Source of the DNA: Folioceros fuciformis
Lineage: Eukaryota; Anthocerotophyta; Anthocerotopsida; Anthocerotales
Length of the DNA stretch: 64,000 bases
Direction of reading: 5' to 3'
NCBI GenBank assembly: GCA_049999805.1
Contig: JBNGIO010006246.1
Coordinates: forward strand, 275,587 to 339,586
A program made the translations under genes and the position numbers. Below the pieces are notes generated by a model. That model worked only from the letters and a program-made list of their open reading frames with translations, was not told the DNA's origin and did not search any database. The stretch's first letter is position 1; every line of letters starts with the position of its first letter. Shown one piece after another: positions 11,901-23,253 of this stretch.

Positions 11901-12463
11901 ACAGGCCACCGGCCTTTGCTCCTTTCTCACGAGCGACTATGTCAATACAAGCAATCGATCAGCTCTTTCCCCGACAACCCCTTGATGCCGATCTATCTCT
12001 TATCTCTTTTCCCCCGAGCCCTCCCGTTGTATTGTGCTGATGCCCGCGAAATGCAATGAGAAGAGGGCGTGAGAAGAGGTCGACATGAGGGGCCAAGCGC
12101 TCTTTCAGATATCCGCAAGTCTGAACAACTCAATACATGGCGGAATGCCAAAGATACTCCTGACATGAAGTACTTCGAACTCATCGAGGCGCATTGAAAC
12201 GCTGCGGTGGGGCTTCCCCCTTTCAATAATTCACAAGGCTTTACTGGATCAAATTGACTGTCCACAACTATTCGACACCAGCTGGTTAAGCTGTAAAGGC
12301 TAATCCAGCATGAAGACCCAGCTCCCTGGCCCTTCACTGCGCTACTAATCGTAATCGGATACATAGACAGAGACATACACGGATGTGTGTACACATGGAA
12401 CACGCACACCTGACAGTTTGACGAAAACACAGCTGACGTGTACTAGTAGATGCATCTTGTCAT
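8992..12463. other. Gene-poor intergenic, 3.5 kb
   Basis: No gene is supported. Open frames near 8988-9437 lie over the pectin methylesterase promoter and 5' UTR and have no family match. A minisatellite occupies 11385-11712. Several short ACATGTACAT/TACATATG stretches near 10010-10230 are simple AT/GC alternations. Confidence 0.55.
11385..11712. repeat. Minisatellite, unit about 50 bp, about 7 copies
   Basis: Degenerate head-to-tail copies share a core GGAGGGCTCATCAGGAAGG, followed by an A/C-rich spacer and CAGGCACATCA. Neighbouring units at 11440-11580 are the most alike and the end units are worn. It is non-coding on both strands. Confidence 0.85.
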
Positions 12464-13639
12464 CTACAGGGTCTGTACGGGGCCAACCTTACCATCCACA
12501 AAATCCCAGTGCTCATATACGCCGTCAACGATGTCATAGTATGCGCCGAAGATCCTCAATCCACGCTCCTTGATGGCTTCGGTCACGAAGGGATAAGTCA
12601 GAAGATTTTTTAGCGAGTTGTTCACTGACGCCCTTGCAAGCAAATCGTGTTTGGCCTGGAAGGGAGCGTCCTCGCCAAGGTCCTGGATGGTCTTGGCGTG
12701 CGCATCCTCGCTGATCTTGATCCATTTCTCAACAAATTCGAAACTGCAAATTCGGGACGCCAGCCAACAAACATGTCAGGTTTCAGATACATAAGGGATA
12801 CTAGTCGGTCCCTAACTGTCCTAGACTGTGGGAAGGGGGTGAAGAAGCAAATGGAAATTTCTTCTTCACCTTTGCTTCTTTGCTCCATCCGAGTTGAGAA
12901 GATGGACTATACCCCCGCAGCTGTGGTGTCCAGTCACCAAAATGTATTGCGCCTTGAGGACCTTGACAGCGTACTCCAAGGCAGAACCGATGCTCGGTGT
13001 CACATTCCCTTCCTGCGTCATTTACAAGCGAATGCACGGTCAGGACCAGCATGATCTCCTTCCAGCAAACTCACATTCAGCCGATCTTCACAACCCGATT
13101 GACAGGGCAACTTCAAGGAAGCCACCTTCTCGGCGCTGTAGGGAGGCACCAGGTTGGCAACATTTCGAATGACGATTGCCTCTCCTGGCTGAATGCCAAG
13201 CAACACCTCAGGTGCAACCCGGGTATCCATGCAGGTCACGATGATGAACTGCACAGCATCCAATTCAGTAGCAATCCATTCAGCACAACAAAGGTCCAGC
13301 GGACTTGAGACACCTGGCCTGTCAAGTATGAGCTTGAAAACGTCTTGCAGCTGACAATTGCACAGTACTCACCCGTGGCCATTGCCCTGTCTTGAGAGGC
13401 TCGTACCTCTCACGTTCTTTCCTACACATAGACGGTGAATCCGTTCACACAAGTGAGACAACAATTCTCAAGACGCAGTGTTGAAGATTTGGAATCGAAA
13501 CAAATTGTGCTTAAACTCACAGGAATTTCTCTTTCCGGTACTGGTTGAATGCAACCTTGAGCTTGGCGAAGGGATCAGTGCCAGGGGGATCAGGAGCATG
13601 GACATTCTCCTTCTCCGCAACCGCCGCGGTAGAGGCCAT
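12464..13639 (-). CDS. Beta-carbonic anhydrase, probably cytosolic
   Basis: It interconverts CO2 and bicarbonate with a zinc ion. Exons are 13639-13521, 13421-13373, 13248-13126, 13012 to about 12906, and about 12745-12464. They encode MASTAAVAEKEN, an N-terminal helix (PFAKLKVAFNQYRKEKF), then WPRFIIVTCMDTRV with zinc ligand Cys and the Asp/Arg dyad, PGEAIVIRNVANLVPPY, SIGSALEYAV, and GHHSCGGI with the remaining His and Cys zinc ligands. The last exon has the conserved C-terminal helices (FVEKWIKI, LKNLLTYPFV) and the YDIVDGVYEHWDF strand. All catalytic residues are present. The N-terminus has no obvious transit peptide. The join between exons 4 and 5 does not fit a simple GT-AG phase, so a micro-exon or a shifted splice site is likely there. 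Confidence 0.9.
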
Positions 13640-14903
13640 TGAAGCTTGTGTGATCTACACACCCGACAAATGACATGAAGGAGGAGCAATCCTAATTAAA
13701 TTCTTAAAAGCAACGCTTCAGTCCACATCCGCACGCACATGGTGAAGAGCACTGAAAGTCGCAACACGACAGACGCAAACGAGACGCACACGGATTGAAC
13801 GGGACAGCCAAATTCGAATTACAGCTGGACAGGAGCAAAGAGCAGCGTCTCACGTGAAACTTGGACCAACGGAAGCAACGGCGGATGGTGTGAGCTTGAG
13901 CCCAGCCATGGCGCCTTATGTTGTGCATTTCGGAAAGAGGCACAAGGGTAACAAACGCTTCAACCTGAAGTGAACCTGCAACTCATTCCAGTCCAGATTC
14001 ACGCCACAGACACCTCCTCGCACACTTGGCTCCGTCATTCATGGGAATGGCAAGCAGAAACGCCGGAAACTATTCCCACAAATCTTCTCTTTCATCTTAA
14101 AGCGAGATGGCCTCGCCGCGCACGCGCACGCGCTTGGGCTCTGGCTCTAGCTCTGGCTCGCACTGTGGCCCTGGCTGGCCTCGCTACGGCAACAGAGATG
14201 CCACCGGCCTGCCGGTCCTCCTCTCTACACTCAGGGTCGCCAGTTGCTGTGGGGTCAATTACAGTTCACAGATATCCCAGCCCTATCCACCATAACGTTG
14301 TTTCACAAAATGCAACACTATGTATATTGTACACGCACAGACTTACACCTTCAGTGCTTTATCGTCCCTGTTCATACATATGTAGACGTAGGACCTGGAC
14401 AATATCGAACTTTGATATCGAACTTGGAAGTACTAAAGTCAAACCTAGAGATAAAAACCAACAATACGTTTGTTAGCAATGCCTAGCTAGCTTGCACTGT
14501 ACATTCAGATCTATGTCTGATTTCGGTGCTGAGGCCAACTCCACGATCCTAGCTTCATGTCGTTAATCAGAACAATGCATGGTATCGAACTGAAAAGAGC
14601 ATGGATTTGTCACACAACAATGGCTCAATGGAGCAGAGCGAGCCTGGGGAACCACCACCGTTATGACGAGCAGGAATGCAGGAGTGCTCAGTAGTTGCCA
14701 GCAGGAGCTCGCCATCCTATGCTTATCTATCAAATAAATCTTCCAACGCGTATTCCACCTCCGGATTGAATCAGCGGGCCAAACGTGCGCCCCAGTATCC
14801 CATTGGAGACCGGTATGTTACACTCGACAGCACTAGCACAAGGCTAGATCACCGGTTGTGCCCATGCTCATCGGAGCAATGCGCTTGCCCCGTCGGAGAT
14901 GCC
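13640..14903. other. Intergenic between carbonic anhydrase and permease A
   Basis: It carries the promoter side of the carbonic anhydrase gene and the 3' flank of permease A. A short CT/GC-rich low-complexity patch lies at about 14120-14160. No gene is supported. Confidence 0.5.
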
Positions 14904-17299
14904 TCAGTGAAAAGCCCAATGCTCGTAGTTTTGCAGACGCCTCTGAACCACACGGAAGTTCCCTATGGATGACAATATCATCAACACAACGCCCAGCACA
15001 GTAATAGCCTGCACCCACCAGCAGTGGGCAAGACGTCAGGATGGAGCACACACATCAGCGGGAATGAAAAGCAGCCTGTGCAACAAAACCAAATGTAGCT
15101 CACCCAGTTCACCACCCACATCAAACTGAGGGGTTTTGGTTTCCTGATTTTCAACCAAAGGAGACATGGCAACTGTGAAGCAGAAGTCAGTGCTTCATTC
15201 ATGGAAACATTCAACTGTGGTACGGAGAAGTAAGGCAGTAGAACGGCGCAAGGTGTTGTCACTCACAAAATATGTGGTAGGGGCGAAAAGTAGACCCCCC
15301 AAAACACCCAGCAAGCTGCCGAAGTCCGGAATCCCAAGAGCAACAAGGAGTACGGAAGCTGTCAAAACTTCCCACCTAATGATTAACCAAGGCAGGCGAC
15401 ACTTGCAGGGTCTTTCCAAGCATGTATGGTCAATACGGAAGTGATGGGACTCAAGGGTTGATCAATACCAATAAACAAGCTCCGGACTACCACCGGGAAG
15501 GAGTTCTGTACGTATCTGTTCCCATGTTGCCTCCAATTTGTACAGAAGTGGAATTTCTTTTGCAAGTTGTCCTCTAGAAAGTTATACACAGGTATTGCGA
15601 AAATCTGAAGGAGAAAGCATACGGTGTAGATGAAAAAAAGCATAAAAGCCAGTGCCAGACGCAATCAATACCCCGGATTGTAAAGCAAACTCTACAATGT
15701 TATGCAGATGCTCTTACCTGGTAAGTACCACATAGGTGCACGGCAAGCATGATACTTGCAGCAGCTGCTGCTTTTGGTCTCCGGTCAGCTAGAGATGAGT
15801 TGAGGTGTGGGTCTCCATAGCCCATGTGCCGGCATTGCAAATACCCAAGATCACCAAGCACATTGGTTACAGCTGCATGTCCAAGCGTCACATAGCCGCT
15901 TATAGCCACGGCGAAGTAGCAGATTCCAACCACCTGTACGGAAGAACGTGTTGTAAACGATGAACAGGACCTCATCTCAGTGCAAGATACAATATTTCGG
16001 TTCTCAATCTTACCGCATATGTTACAGAGATCCCCCATAGCATAGCCTTTTTCTTGCTGGGCATCTTGTCAGACGTCGGGATAGAGTCTTGTATCTCCAC
16101 CACAACGTTATGCCCCGCATAAGCATAGGCAATAAACCCCAGGGCAGCGAACGACGAAAATACATCGAAGTGATCCTTTTCACAAGATGGGAATGGTGCA
16201 GGCGCCTGGCTTGGAGCCGTGGAAGGATCGGAAATGGCGGCAGTGATGATGATAGAATAGCTAAGATCATGGAACAAGGATAGGTGCAGTCATTCAAACG
16301 CTTTAGACGGGTCAAAGAAGGGCAGGAGGAAAAACACTATTCTGCGCGAGAACAAGCCATAGCCCGAGCGATGGGTATGAAATTACGTACCATATGGACA
16401 TCAGTGCCGCTATGAAGGACACCATGGTTAAATGGGAGAAGTCTGGAATCTGACTGAGGATAAGCTGCAAAGAGGAGAAGACGACTATCCATGCTGCAAG
16501 TCCAAAAGGAGTGTTACATTGCCACTCCCCATTGCCATGCCAACCACGCGCGCATAGTATCTTATAAGCATTCAGAAGACAAGCTCCCCCTGCTACCATG
16601 TACACGATACACGTCCCGACGAAGACTACCAGCTGCATGGATTGAACAACATAGACCCCCTTCTTCCCAAACGCTAGTTTTGCAAGATCTGCGTACGTTT
16701 TGTAATACACAGGCCCCGGGTTGGGCTCACCCCCATCCCCATCACGTTTTCCGTCAGATCCGGGTTCTCCCTCACTCATTTCCACAAGTTGCCACAGAGA
16801 GAAACCAGTGATGACCCAGGAAATGAAAAGGAACAGGATTCCTCCAGTCCTGCATCATCAGTGCAACTGCAATGCTGAGCCAGACACCTCAGCAGCGAAC
16901 ACATCCACGCAAACTCCGGACATGCAGAGGCGAGATACACTTATACCATCTGAGGTGCCCCATGGCATCCGGCAGACTGAGAATCCCAACCCCAATAGTC
17001 GCTGTGATGTTGAGCACGGCAGAATGGAAGGAGCCGTAAAGCAAGGGACCCATAAGACTCTGCAGCGTCCATTTGCTCTGGCCCTTGGCTGGAGAGATTG
17101 GTCCAGAGGCGGCACTCTGGTCAGGGTCCGCCCAGAGGTCGGAGAGGAATATCTCCTGGCTGACGGCAAATGTCAAGACAGGTATCTGCGGGATCGCAAA
17201 ACCCACCAACAACACCAGCACATGGAGAGAAAGGACATACCTACTAGTCCACTGATTCGATAGGAGCCCCCCAGCTGGAAGCTCTATTGATGAAGCCAT
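14904..17299 (-). CDS. Amino acid/auxin permease (AAAP family, LHT-like), permease A
   Basis: It is predicted to be a proton-coupled amino-acid importer with about 10-11 membrane spans. About ten exons run from ATG 17299 to TGA 14904. A first intron with donor near 17242 is likely. Key segments are GSFHSAVLNITATIGVGILS (TM1), [55 protein letters not shown] (the conserved AYAGH motif), [26 protein letters not shown] and the terminal VLGVVLMILSSIGNFRVV. The late exons (15358-15277, the 69-nt exon ending near 15105, 15008-14904) follow the same intron plan as permeases B and C. It is more divergent than those two: it has an acidic Gly-rich insert in the first cytosolic loop (GEPGSDGKRDGDGGEPNPG) and a different TM1 region. 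Substrate cannot be read from sequence. Confidence 0.88.
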
Positions 17300-18259
17300 T
17301 TCAGGCGAACTCTCGGCAGCAGTAGGTCACAAAGTGGGCATTGGGCAAGGAGGCAGCCGCTTTCAGTTACGCGAGAGGTTGTGGAGTCGTGAGTTGCACG
17401 ACATGGAATGAGGTGGAGCTGGGTGTTTGAAGTCGTAGTGTGCAGCTGCATTGCAGTTTGCGCACTCGCAAGCGTGTGAGAGCAACGTGGACAGCCATGA
17501 ACACGCAGGAGCGATAAATTAGTCTACACATACTGTATTTCCAGGGGCAGTTGCTTCTGAGGTGGTGGTCGGCACGGGGGCAGTTGCTTCTGCCTCTGGG
17601 GTGGTGGTCCATGCGATGCAGAGGGGGAGTTGCGTCTGCCTCTGGGGTGGTGGTCCATGCGATGCAAAGGCGAGAGTGCCTCATAGTCAGAGGTGTCCCA
17701 AAAGGTGGCGTCCTCTGCACGTGCTCCATCTACCTGAAAATAGCACACACTTCATTCTCATTCTCCGTGACTGGCTCTGGATGCCGTGGCCAAGTCACTG
17801 TTATTGTGGTCGCTTCCCTTCCCTCTGCTTCGCTTTCCAGGACACAGCATGTGTGGGGCAGCAGCAGGAGTTAGGACATGACACCCTCTACCTCGGAACA
17901 AACTGTCAGTTGCAAGGAAGCCGACATATACGGGTTGGATTAGAGCTTGCCATGTGGCCCCTGTCCCGTGCTCCAGGGAGCAACTGCAAAGACGACGTAC
18001 ATGAAAGGCAGAAGGGGATACTCATCCCATAAACAAGAATTCGTATTTACAACCACCTGTGAAAAAATAGCTCAGGTGGCAAGGAGTTTCGAGGCTCCCG
18101 TCGTTGAGAGTTTCGAACGGTTCAAGTCATTTCTCTAGCCTAGCCTAGACTAGGCTTAGCCAAGGCTCCAAATCAATCTTGCAATGGATGCCCACAATGC
18201 TCAATGGCCATACATTTGACTTCCGCGACACAAATACTCTACAAAATAGATTATTGCGG
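17300..18259. other. Intergenic between permeases A and B, with tandem repeat
   Basis: It holds the promoter of permease A and the 3' flank of permease B. A tandem repeat is listed separately at 17544-17672. A small CTAGCC run lies near 18134-18155. No gene is supported. Confidence 0.5.
17544..17672. repeat. Tandem repeat, unit about 46 bp, about 2.7 copies
   Basis: Units begin GGGGCAGTTGCTTCTG and include GGGGTGGTGGTCCATGCGAT. The last two copies differ at only a few positions. The array sits about 250 bp upstream of the permease A start codon on the minus strand, within its likely promoter. Confidence 0.8.
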
Positions 18260-20491
18260 CTACTGGTAGAACCTGTAAGACGAGGCGTCAACTATGATGT
18301 TTCTCAATCCTCCAATCGCGGCGGATGACATGAGCAGAAATCCAAGGATGATGCAGATCTGCCAACAACAAGAAAACAACAGCATGGGCGTGTGTGAGTG
18401 AACTCAACTCGACTGAACTGCAACCTCGCAGCAGTGGAATATTTGCCAGCCACACGTGCACATGGGCCGACGGCGAGGTGCATGTTCTTGAAATGGCTTA
18501 CCCAATTAATGAACCAGGAAAGCCCGAAAACCCTTGGCTTCTTGAGAACCAACCAAATAATGCAAGGAAGCTGTGCACCACCGCAAAAATCCATCAAAGT
18601 GCAAGTCGTCAGTTCAACGTTGCCAGGAAGCAAACCAACTTCAGCTGAGGATCACGCCGGACTATGTTGGCACTTTGGCAAGTAGGTTCACTTACAAAAT
18701 ATGTTGTGGGAGCAAATGCAAAACCGCCTAAGAATCCCAGAAGGTCACCGAAGAACGGAATGGTGATGGCGACAAACGCAGTGGCAGCTGCAAGATGGAA
18801 AAAGAGGTAGGTGGTACACCCCAAACGGACACACACTCAAGACAAATGTACCGAGAAGAAGAATGTAGTTTCAACGCACCGACATAGAGAGATCGGGTAA
18901 CAAGTCGCAACGTAACGCTGGGAGTCATTCTGAAGTACTTCACTAACACAGTTTCCAGCATATCGAACACAGGCATGGCGTAGATCTATACACAGAGCAA
19001 AGGAGAGCACGTCTGTTAGTACAACCTAGGACCCGTGCTGACCCAATCCAACAAGGTGGGGTTTGCGTTTACCTGGTAGCTTCCGATAACGTGGATTGTC
19101 ACCATGAGATTGGCCATGAGGATGAGCCATGCAGGCCTTTGGAGTGAACTCAAGATGTTGTCTTCGACATCATTTCCGAATGCCCAATACCCTGCGATGA
19201 CGACGCAAAAGTAACAGAAGGCAACTACGGCGTATGCTACTAGTACACCCCTCCACATAGCCACCTTGGATGGCTTCTCGGGAGTGGAGGGGATAGTTGC
19301 TTGGATCTCCAGCACGACATTGTGGCCTGCGTAAGCAAAGGCTATTGTGCCCAGAGCATTGAATACATTGAAGACGTAGCTGGAAGTGGAGTGCCCAGGT
19401 GGCAGATGGTAATCCACATGATCAGCCCTGCCTTTGTGCACCGAGGCAACCCAAGCTATGGTGGAGTAACTGCAACAACAAGAACGAGGGAGGCACATGC
19501 AATCTCAGAGACAAGGAGACGAGCATGCGACACAGGTGAAGACAAGACAAACATGAAAGGCCCACCACTTGCCTCAGAGACATGATAGCAGCGGCCAGCG
19601 AGACCCCGGAAATGGAGTTAAAGTTGGGGAGTTGCGACAGCACGAAGTGCACCGAGGAGAAAACCAAAATAAAACAAGAAATCCCGAAGCTAGGAGTGCA
19701 CTCCTTCTTGTGGTGCAGCTCGTGGCAGATGAGCTTGTGGACGTTCTGTAGGGACCTGCCGCCCGTAACCATGTAAACGATGCAGACTCCGACCTCCACG
19801 ATGAGCTGCTGAGGCACCACGATCCAAAGCCCCAGCCTTTCGCCGAACGCTTCCTGTCCGAGCTCGTGGTAGCGGTCGAACCTCTTCCCCGGGACCATCT
19901 CATGCATCTCTACCATCTGCCACAGCGTGTAGAGGGTGATGACCCACGAGAGCACGAGCACCACCATTCCGGGGCCCCTGCAAAACAAGCGCTCAGCATG
20001 GTCGGTCAGACCATCCCCCCCCTCCCCTCCCCGCCGGCGTCACCTCGACAGAATTCAGCAGCGCGGCGCAGTGCAGCGCAAGGCCTCCCTGACCACTTAC
20101 CAGGTGAGATAGACCATCGCCTTGGGCAGCCCCAGCACCCCGGCTCCCACCATCGCGGTGACGTTATGGAAAGCGGAATACCACCACTTGGCATTCCGCG
20201 AGCCGGTGACGGGCAGCCAGTCATCTACGGTCTTGGTCCTCCCCCTTGCGTCCTCCACATGCTCCTGCCAGGATCCAGCAACGGGTTCAGGCACAAGAGT
20301 CCGGAGACAGCAGTCGCAACGAGGCTCCCTGCTCCAGCAACACTAAAAATGTTCCCGCCAGCTCCAAAGCGGGGCAGAAGGCAAATCCGCAGCCAGGCCC
20401 GTTCCCAGACCTGGAAGACAGCCGTGAACGACGGGCGGGTGTCCTCGGGGAGAGGATCCTTGGGCTCCCTGACCGAGCCCTGGCTCGCCAT
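18260..20491 (-). CDS. LHT-type amino acid permease (AAAP family), permease B
   Basis: It is a predicted plasma-membrane proton/amino-acid symporter. Eight exons (20491-20411, 20264-20101, 19977-19573, 19469-19073, 18985-18880, 18787-18696, 18570-18502, 18358-18260) join in frame to 470 aa. Diagnostic LHT features are [90 protein letters not shown] and the final [10 protein letters not shown]. Exons of 106, 92 and 69 nt match permease C exactly, so they are duplicates in opposite orientation. Intron 3 uses a GC donor (AG/GCAAGT at 19573/19572) where permease C has GT. The substrate is not inferable; LHT1 relatives carry neutral and acidic amino acids and ACC. Confidence 0.93.
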
Positions 20492-21689
20492 TGCGTCTTC
20501 GGGCGGCAGCAGCAGGCAGCAAGCAGCAGAAGGAAGCTGAGTCGCGCGCCCTTCCCTTGCTTGCCTCGAGAAGTCGCGGACAAGATGCAGCTGCGCAACG
20601 CTGGCCTACGGGGCTCAAGAGAAGCTGGAGCTGGAGGTGAAGCTGGACCTCGGCCGTGTCCTCCAACAAGTCCTCGTCCTCGTCCTTGAGCCGGCCAGCT
20701 GCCGCCCGCCGCACAGCCCTGTACACTCTCACCTTCCACTGAGAGAATAGACTTGCCCAAACGGGCTTTTATGAAACCCCCAAAAAAGGGCCATCTTCCC
20801 CGGTGGACGGTGGGCGGTGGGCGGTAGGCGGTGGCCGGTCGCCCGTGCCGGCCACGCCCTAGGTAATCCCGACACCGCAAACTTGTACAGTATGTGTATC
20901 GCCTGCATTAGGAGTGGAGTTGGCTTCACACACAGACGCGTCGGAAATAGGATTCGCCCAAGCCTACTGTACACACATACAGACATACATACATACGTAC
21001 ATACATGATACATACACACCGATAGCCGGTGGCCCGGTAATGTAAGTCTGTAGGAGCAGAAACAGTCAAGGCAACACCATACAGCAGATGTACTGAGGTT
21101 ATCACGTTGCAGTAGGAGGGAGGCCCCTGCGTCAATCGTGGAGCATGCACTCGTACGGAATATGCGGGTGGGCCCCAGCCTTTCCCCGCCTAGCGCCGGT
21201 GGAAAGTGGGTGACTCTCCCGTTTTCCATGTGTGCCTCATGGCCCTCATATCCCCATGCAACGGCCTCAAGTCGGTCATGGTGTCGGGGCTGCAAACTCA
21301 TCGTCATCAATACGTAACGGAAGGAAACCGGGGCGAAGGGATCGGGGTCCGGGTCCGGGTCCAATACTGTACCATTCATTCCTTCACCTACGAACTCCAA
21401 AGAGTCGTGTCCTTTTCCGGCTCAGGTTCGGGCCGAGCCGGGCCGACCCAAGCCGTGCCGGGCATGGCCGGACCGTGCCAGATAGGTTCGGGCCGAGCCT
21501 AGCGTAGCCTAGCCTCGCCTTAGCCCAGCTCAATCCAGCCTTTCCATTACTGCACTGCACAGTACTCAATGCACCCAGCCGAGTATGGTATGCACATAGT
21601 GTGGGCGTTCCGAGGCAGGTGTGCCTTGGAACATCAGAAAGCGGGGGTGCATACATTATTGTTACTATGTGTCAGGTATCCACGAATCC

Positions 21690-21766
21690 GAAGCGAGCCC
21701 GAGGTGAGCCCGAACCGAGCACGATGTGAGTCCGAACCGAGTACGAGGTGAGTCCGAACCGAGTGG
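21690..21766. repeat. Short tandem repeat, unit about 22 bp
   Basis: Three to four degenerate copies of GAGGTGAGTCCGAACCGAGT occur in a row. They lie 500 bp left of the tRNA gene and have no coding meaning that I can see. Confidence 0.7.
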
Positions 21767-22258
21767 GAAGGGGGAACCGGGCGTGGGCGGCGTGGGTGGC
21801 GTGTACACAGCTGCACAAGATCTTGTCGCTTCTGCGAGCGAGCTTGCCATTCCCTGGCGTTCATGCGCAGCTGGGTGGATCTTGCTGTCGTTGACCGGCT
21901 ATATTGGGTGAAGACCGCCCAACGCGGTGTCTCTCCATGTCCGTTTCACACGTGCCGAGCCGTGCTGCAGTAGCTCCTCTCCATCCACCACACTCCATAA
22001 CTGCGGATTAATACATGTGGAAATCCAGTGTCACGCGGGATGGTGTTCCCAGTTCACTTGGAAAAGCAAGTGCCCACATCCTCCAGATGTCAGCCCTGTT
22101 TCATCACGATTTGCGCTCTCTGGTTTCCATTACAGGCACTTGCTGATTCGTTCTCGAGCTTACTCCACAGACAACACACGTCCTCCTCGAGATGTGGCAG
22201 TTTTGGAGGAGTCTTTTGATGCGGTAATGAACAAAAAACTGTCGCTTTTTTCTCATCT

Positions 22259-22332
22259 GGTTTCGTGGTGTAGTTGGTTATCACGTCAGTCTAACACACT
22301 GAAGGTCTCCGGTTCGAGTCCGGGCGAAGCCA
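22259..22332 (+). tRNA. tRNA-Val (anticodon AAC)
   Basis: A 74-nt cloverleaf is encoded without intron. The acceptor arm pairs GGTTTCG with CGAAGCC, followed by discriminator A. The D arm contains the A box TGGTGTAGTTGGTTATCAC. The anticodon stem TCAGT/ACTGA carries the loop CTAACAC, giving anticodon AAC. The T arm contains the B box GGTTCGAGTCC. CCA is not encoded, as expected in nuclei. A CAA-type upstream motif (about 22230) and a TTTTT pol III terminator (22333-22337) flank it. Confidence 0.97.
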
Positions 22333-22337
22333 TTTTT
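22333..22337 (+). terminator. Pol III T-run terminator of tRNA-Val
   Basis: Five T residues directly follow the tRNA 3' end, the usual RNA polymerase III stop. Confidence 0.85.
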
Positions 22338-23253
22338 GTGTCGTTCACACCCGGAGATGGGAGGAGGTCCTCACACCAGGGAGCTACACAGCTGCAGCCT
22401 GCACCATGAAACAACTGTGGAGCTCGTCACTCGGGTAGGCAGAGCCGGAGGAACGGGACAGAAAAGGTGCGATACGGCCATGGTCACCCTCCGTTTTGGC
22501 ACGTGATGGAGGTGGTGCCTGGACGTTGTTTGCAAGCGTGTTGAATGAAGGGATGAATGAATGAAGGCGTTGTGTGTCCGCAACATTTGGAAGGCAGATC
22601 TGTGCGTCAGCAAACGCGTGGATTCATTTGCAGACATAAATACGTTTGCATCGTGTGCAAGAGTCCGCGGTCCGCGGGTCCGGGAGTAGAGTGTACTTGA
22701 CGCTCGTGGTCCGCGTTGTCTTCCCTTCCCAAGTTCCCTTCCAAGGGAGACTACTAGGATTGCCAGAGACTGTACTGTATCTAATTGGGGAAAGGGTTAA
22801 AAAAGGAGAGGCGACGACGGGCTAACCTGGCCCGCGGGTTCCAGTGTGTGCGACACACCAATCCCGAGTCCTGATTCCTGAGTTTGGAGCTGAGCTGCCC
22901 TGACGTGCACCACCCCTTTTTCACCACCCCTTTTTGCACCACGAGATCACTCGAATTTGCCTCTGCCCTATCCAAGTGGCCCCGAAACCCACTCTCTACC
23001 CACGATTGAAGTACACGGTCCAGGGCCATGTGCCTCCTTGGACCCGGTCGTCGCAGTCACCTGTGCTTCATCAGGATTTGGGAATTTATGGCTCAGGAAG
23101 GAGAGCAGCCGCCATGTCTCTCCAGCTCTGTCTGCCCATTTTCCTGCCGTCGCCTCCTCTGGATCTACTGCGCCTCCAGCTCCGCCTCCCTCGACTGGTG
23201 GCACTGGCGGATTAGGTCGGGCGGAGGGCAGGCCAGGATTGTGGGTGGGAGGC

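Larger units (their letters stand above)
20492..23253. other. Shared 5' region between head-to-head permeases B and C
   Basis: About 2.8 kb separates the two divergent start codons. It holds a GGTGGGCGGT-type run (about 20799-20835), a CATA microsatellite (about 20978-21010), CCGAACCGAG and GGGCCGAGCC repeats (21420-21765), a tRNA-Val gene, and a duplicated ACCACCCCTTTTT (about 22911-22937). No other protein gene is supported. Confidence 0.55.

Noticed and set aside
20287-21400. Long minus-strand frames (197 and 223 residues) upstream of permease B
   Set aside because: They overlap the real exon 1 in another frame or run through low-complexity GC-rich and CATA repeats.
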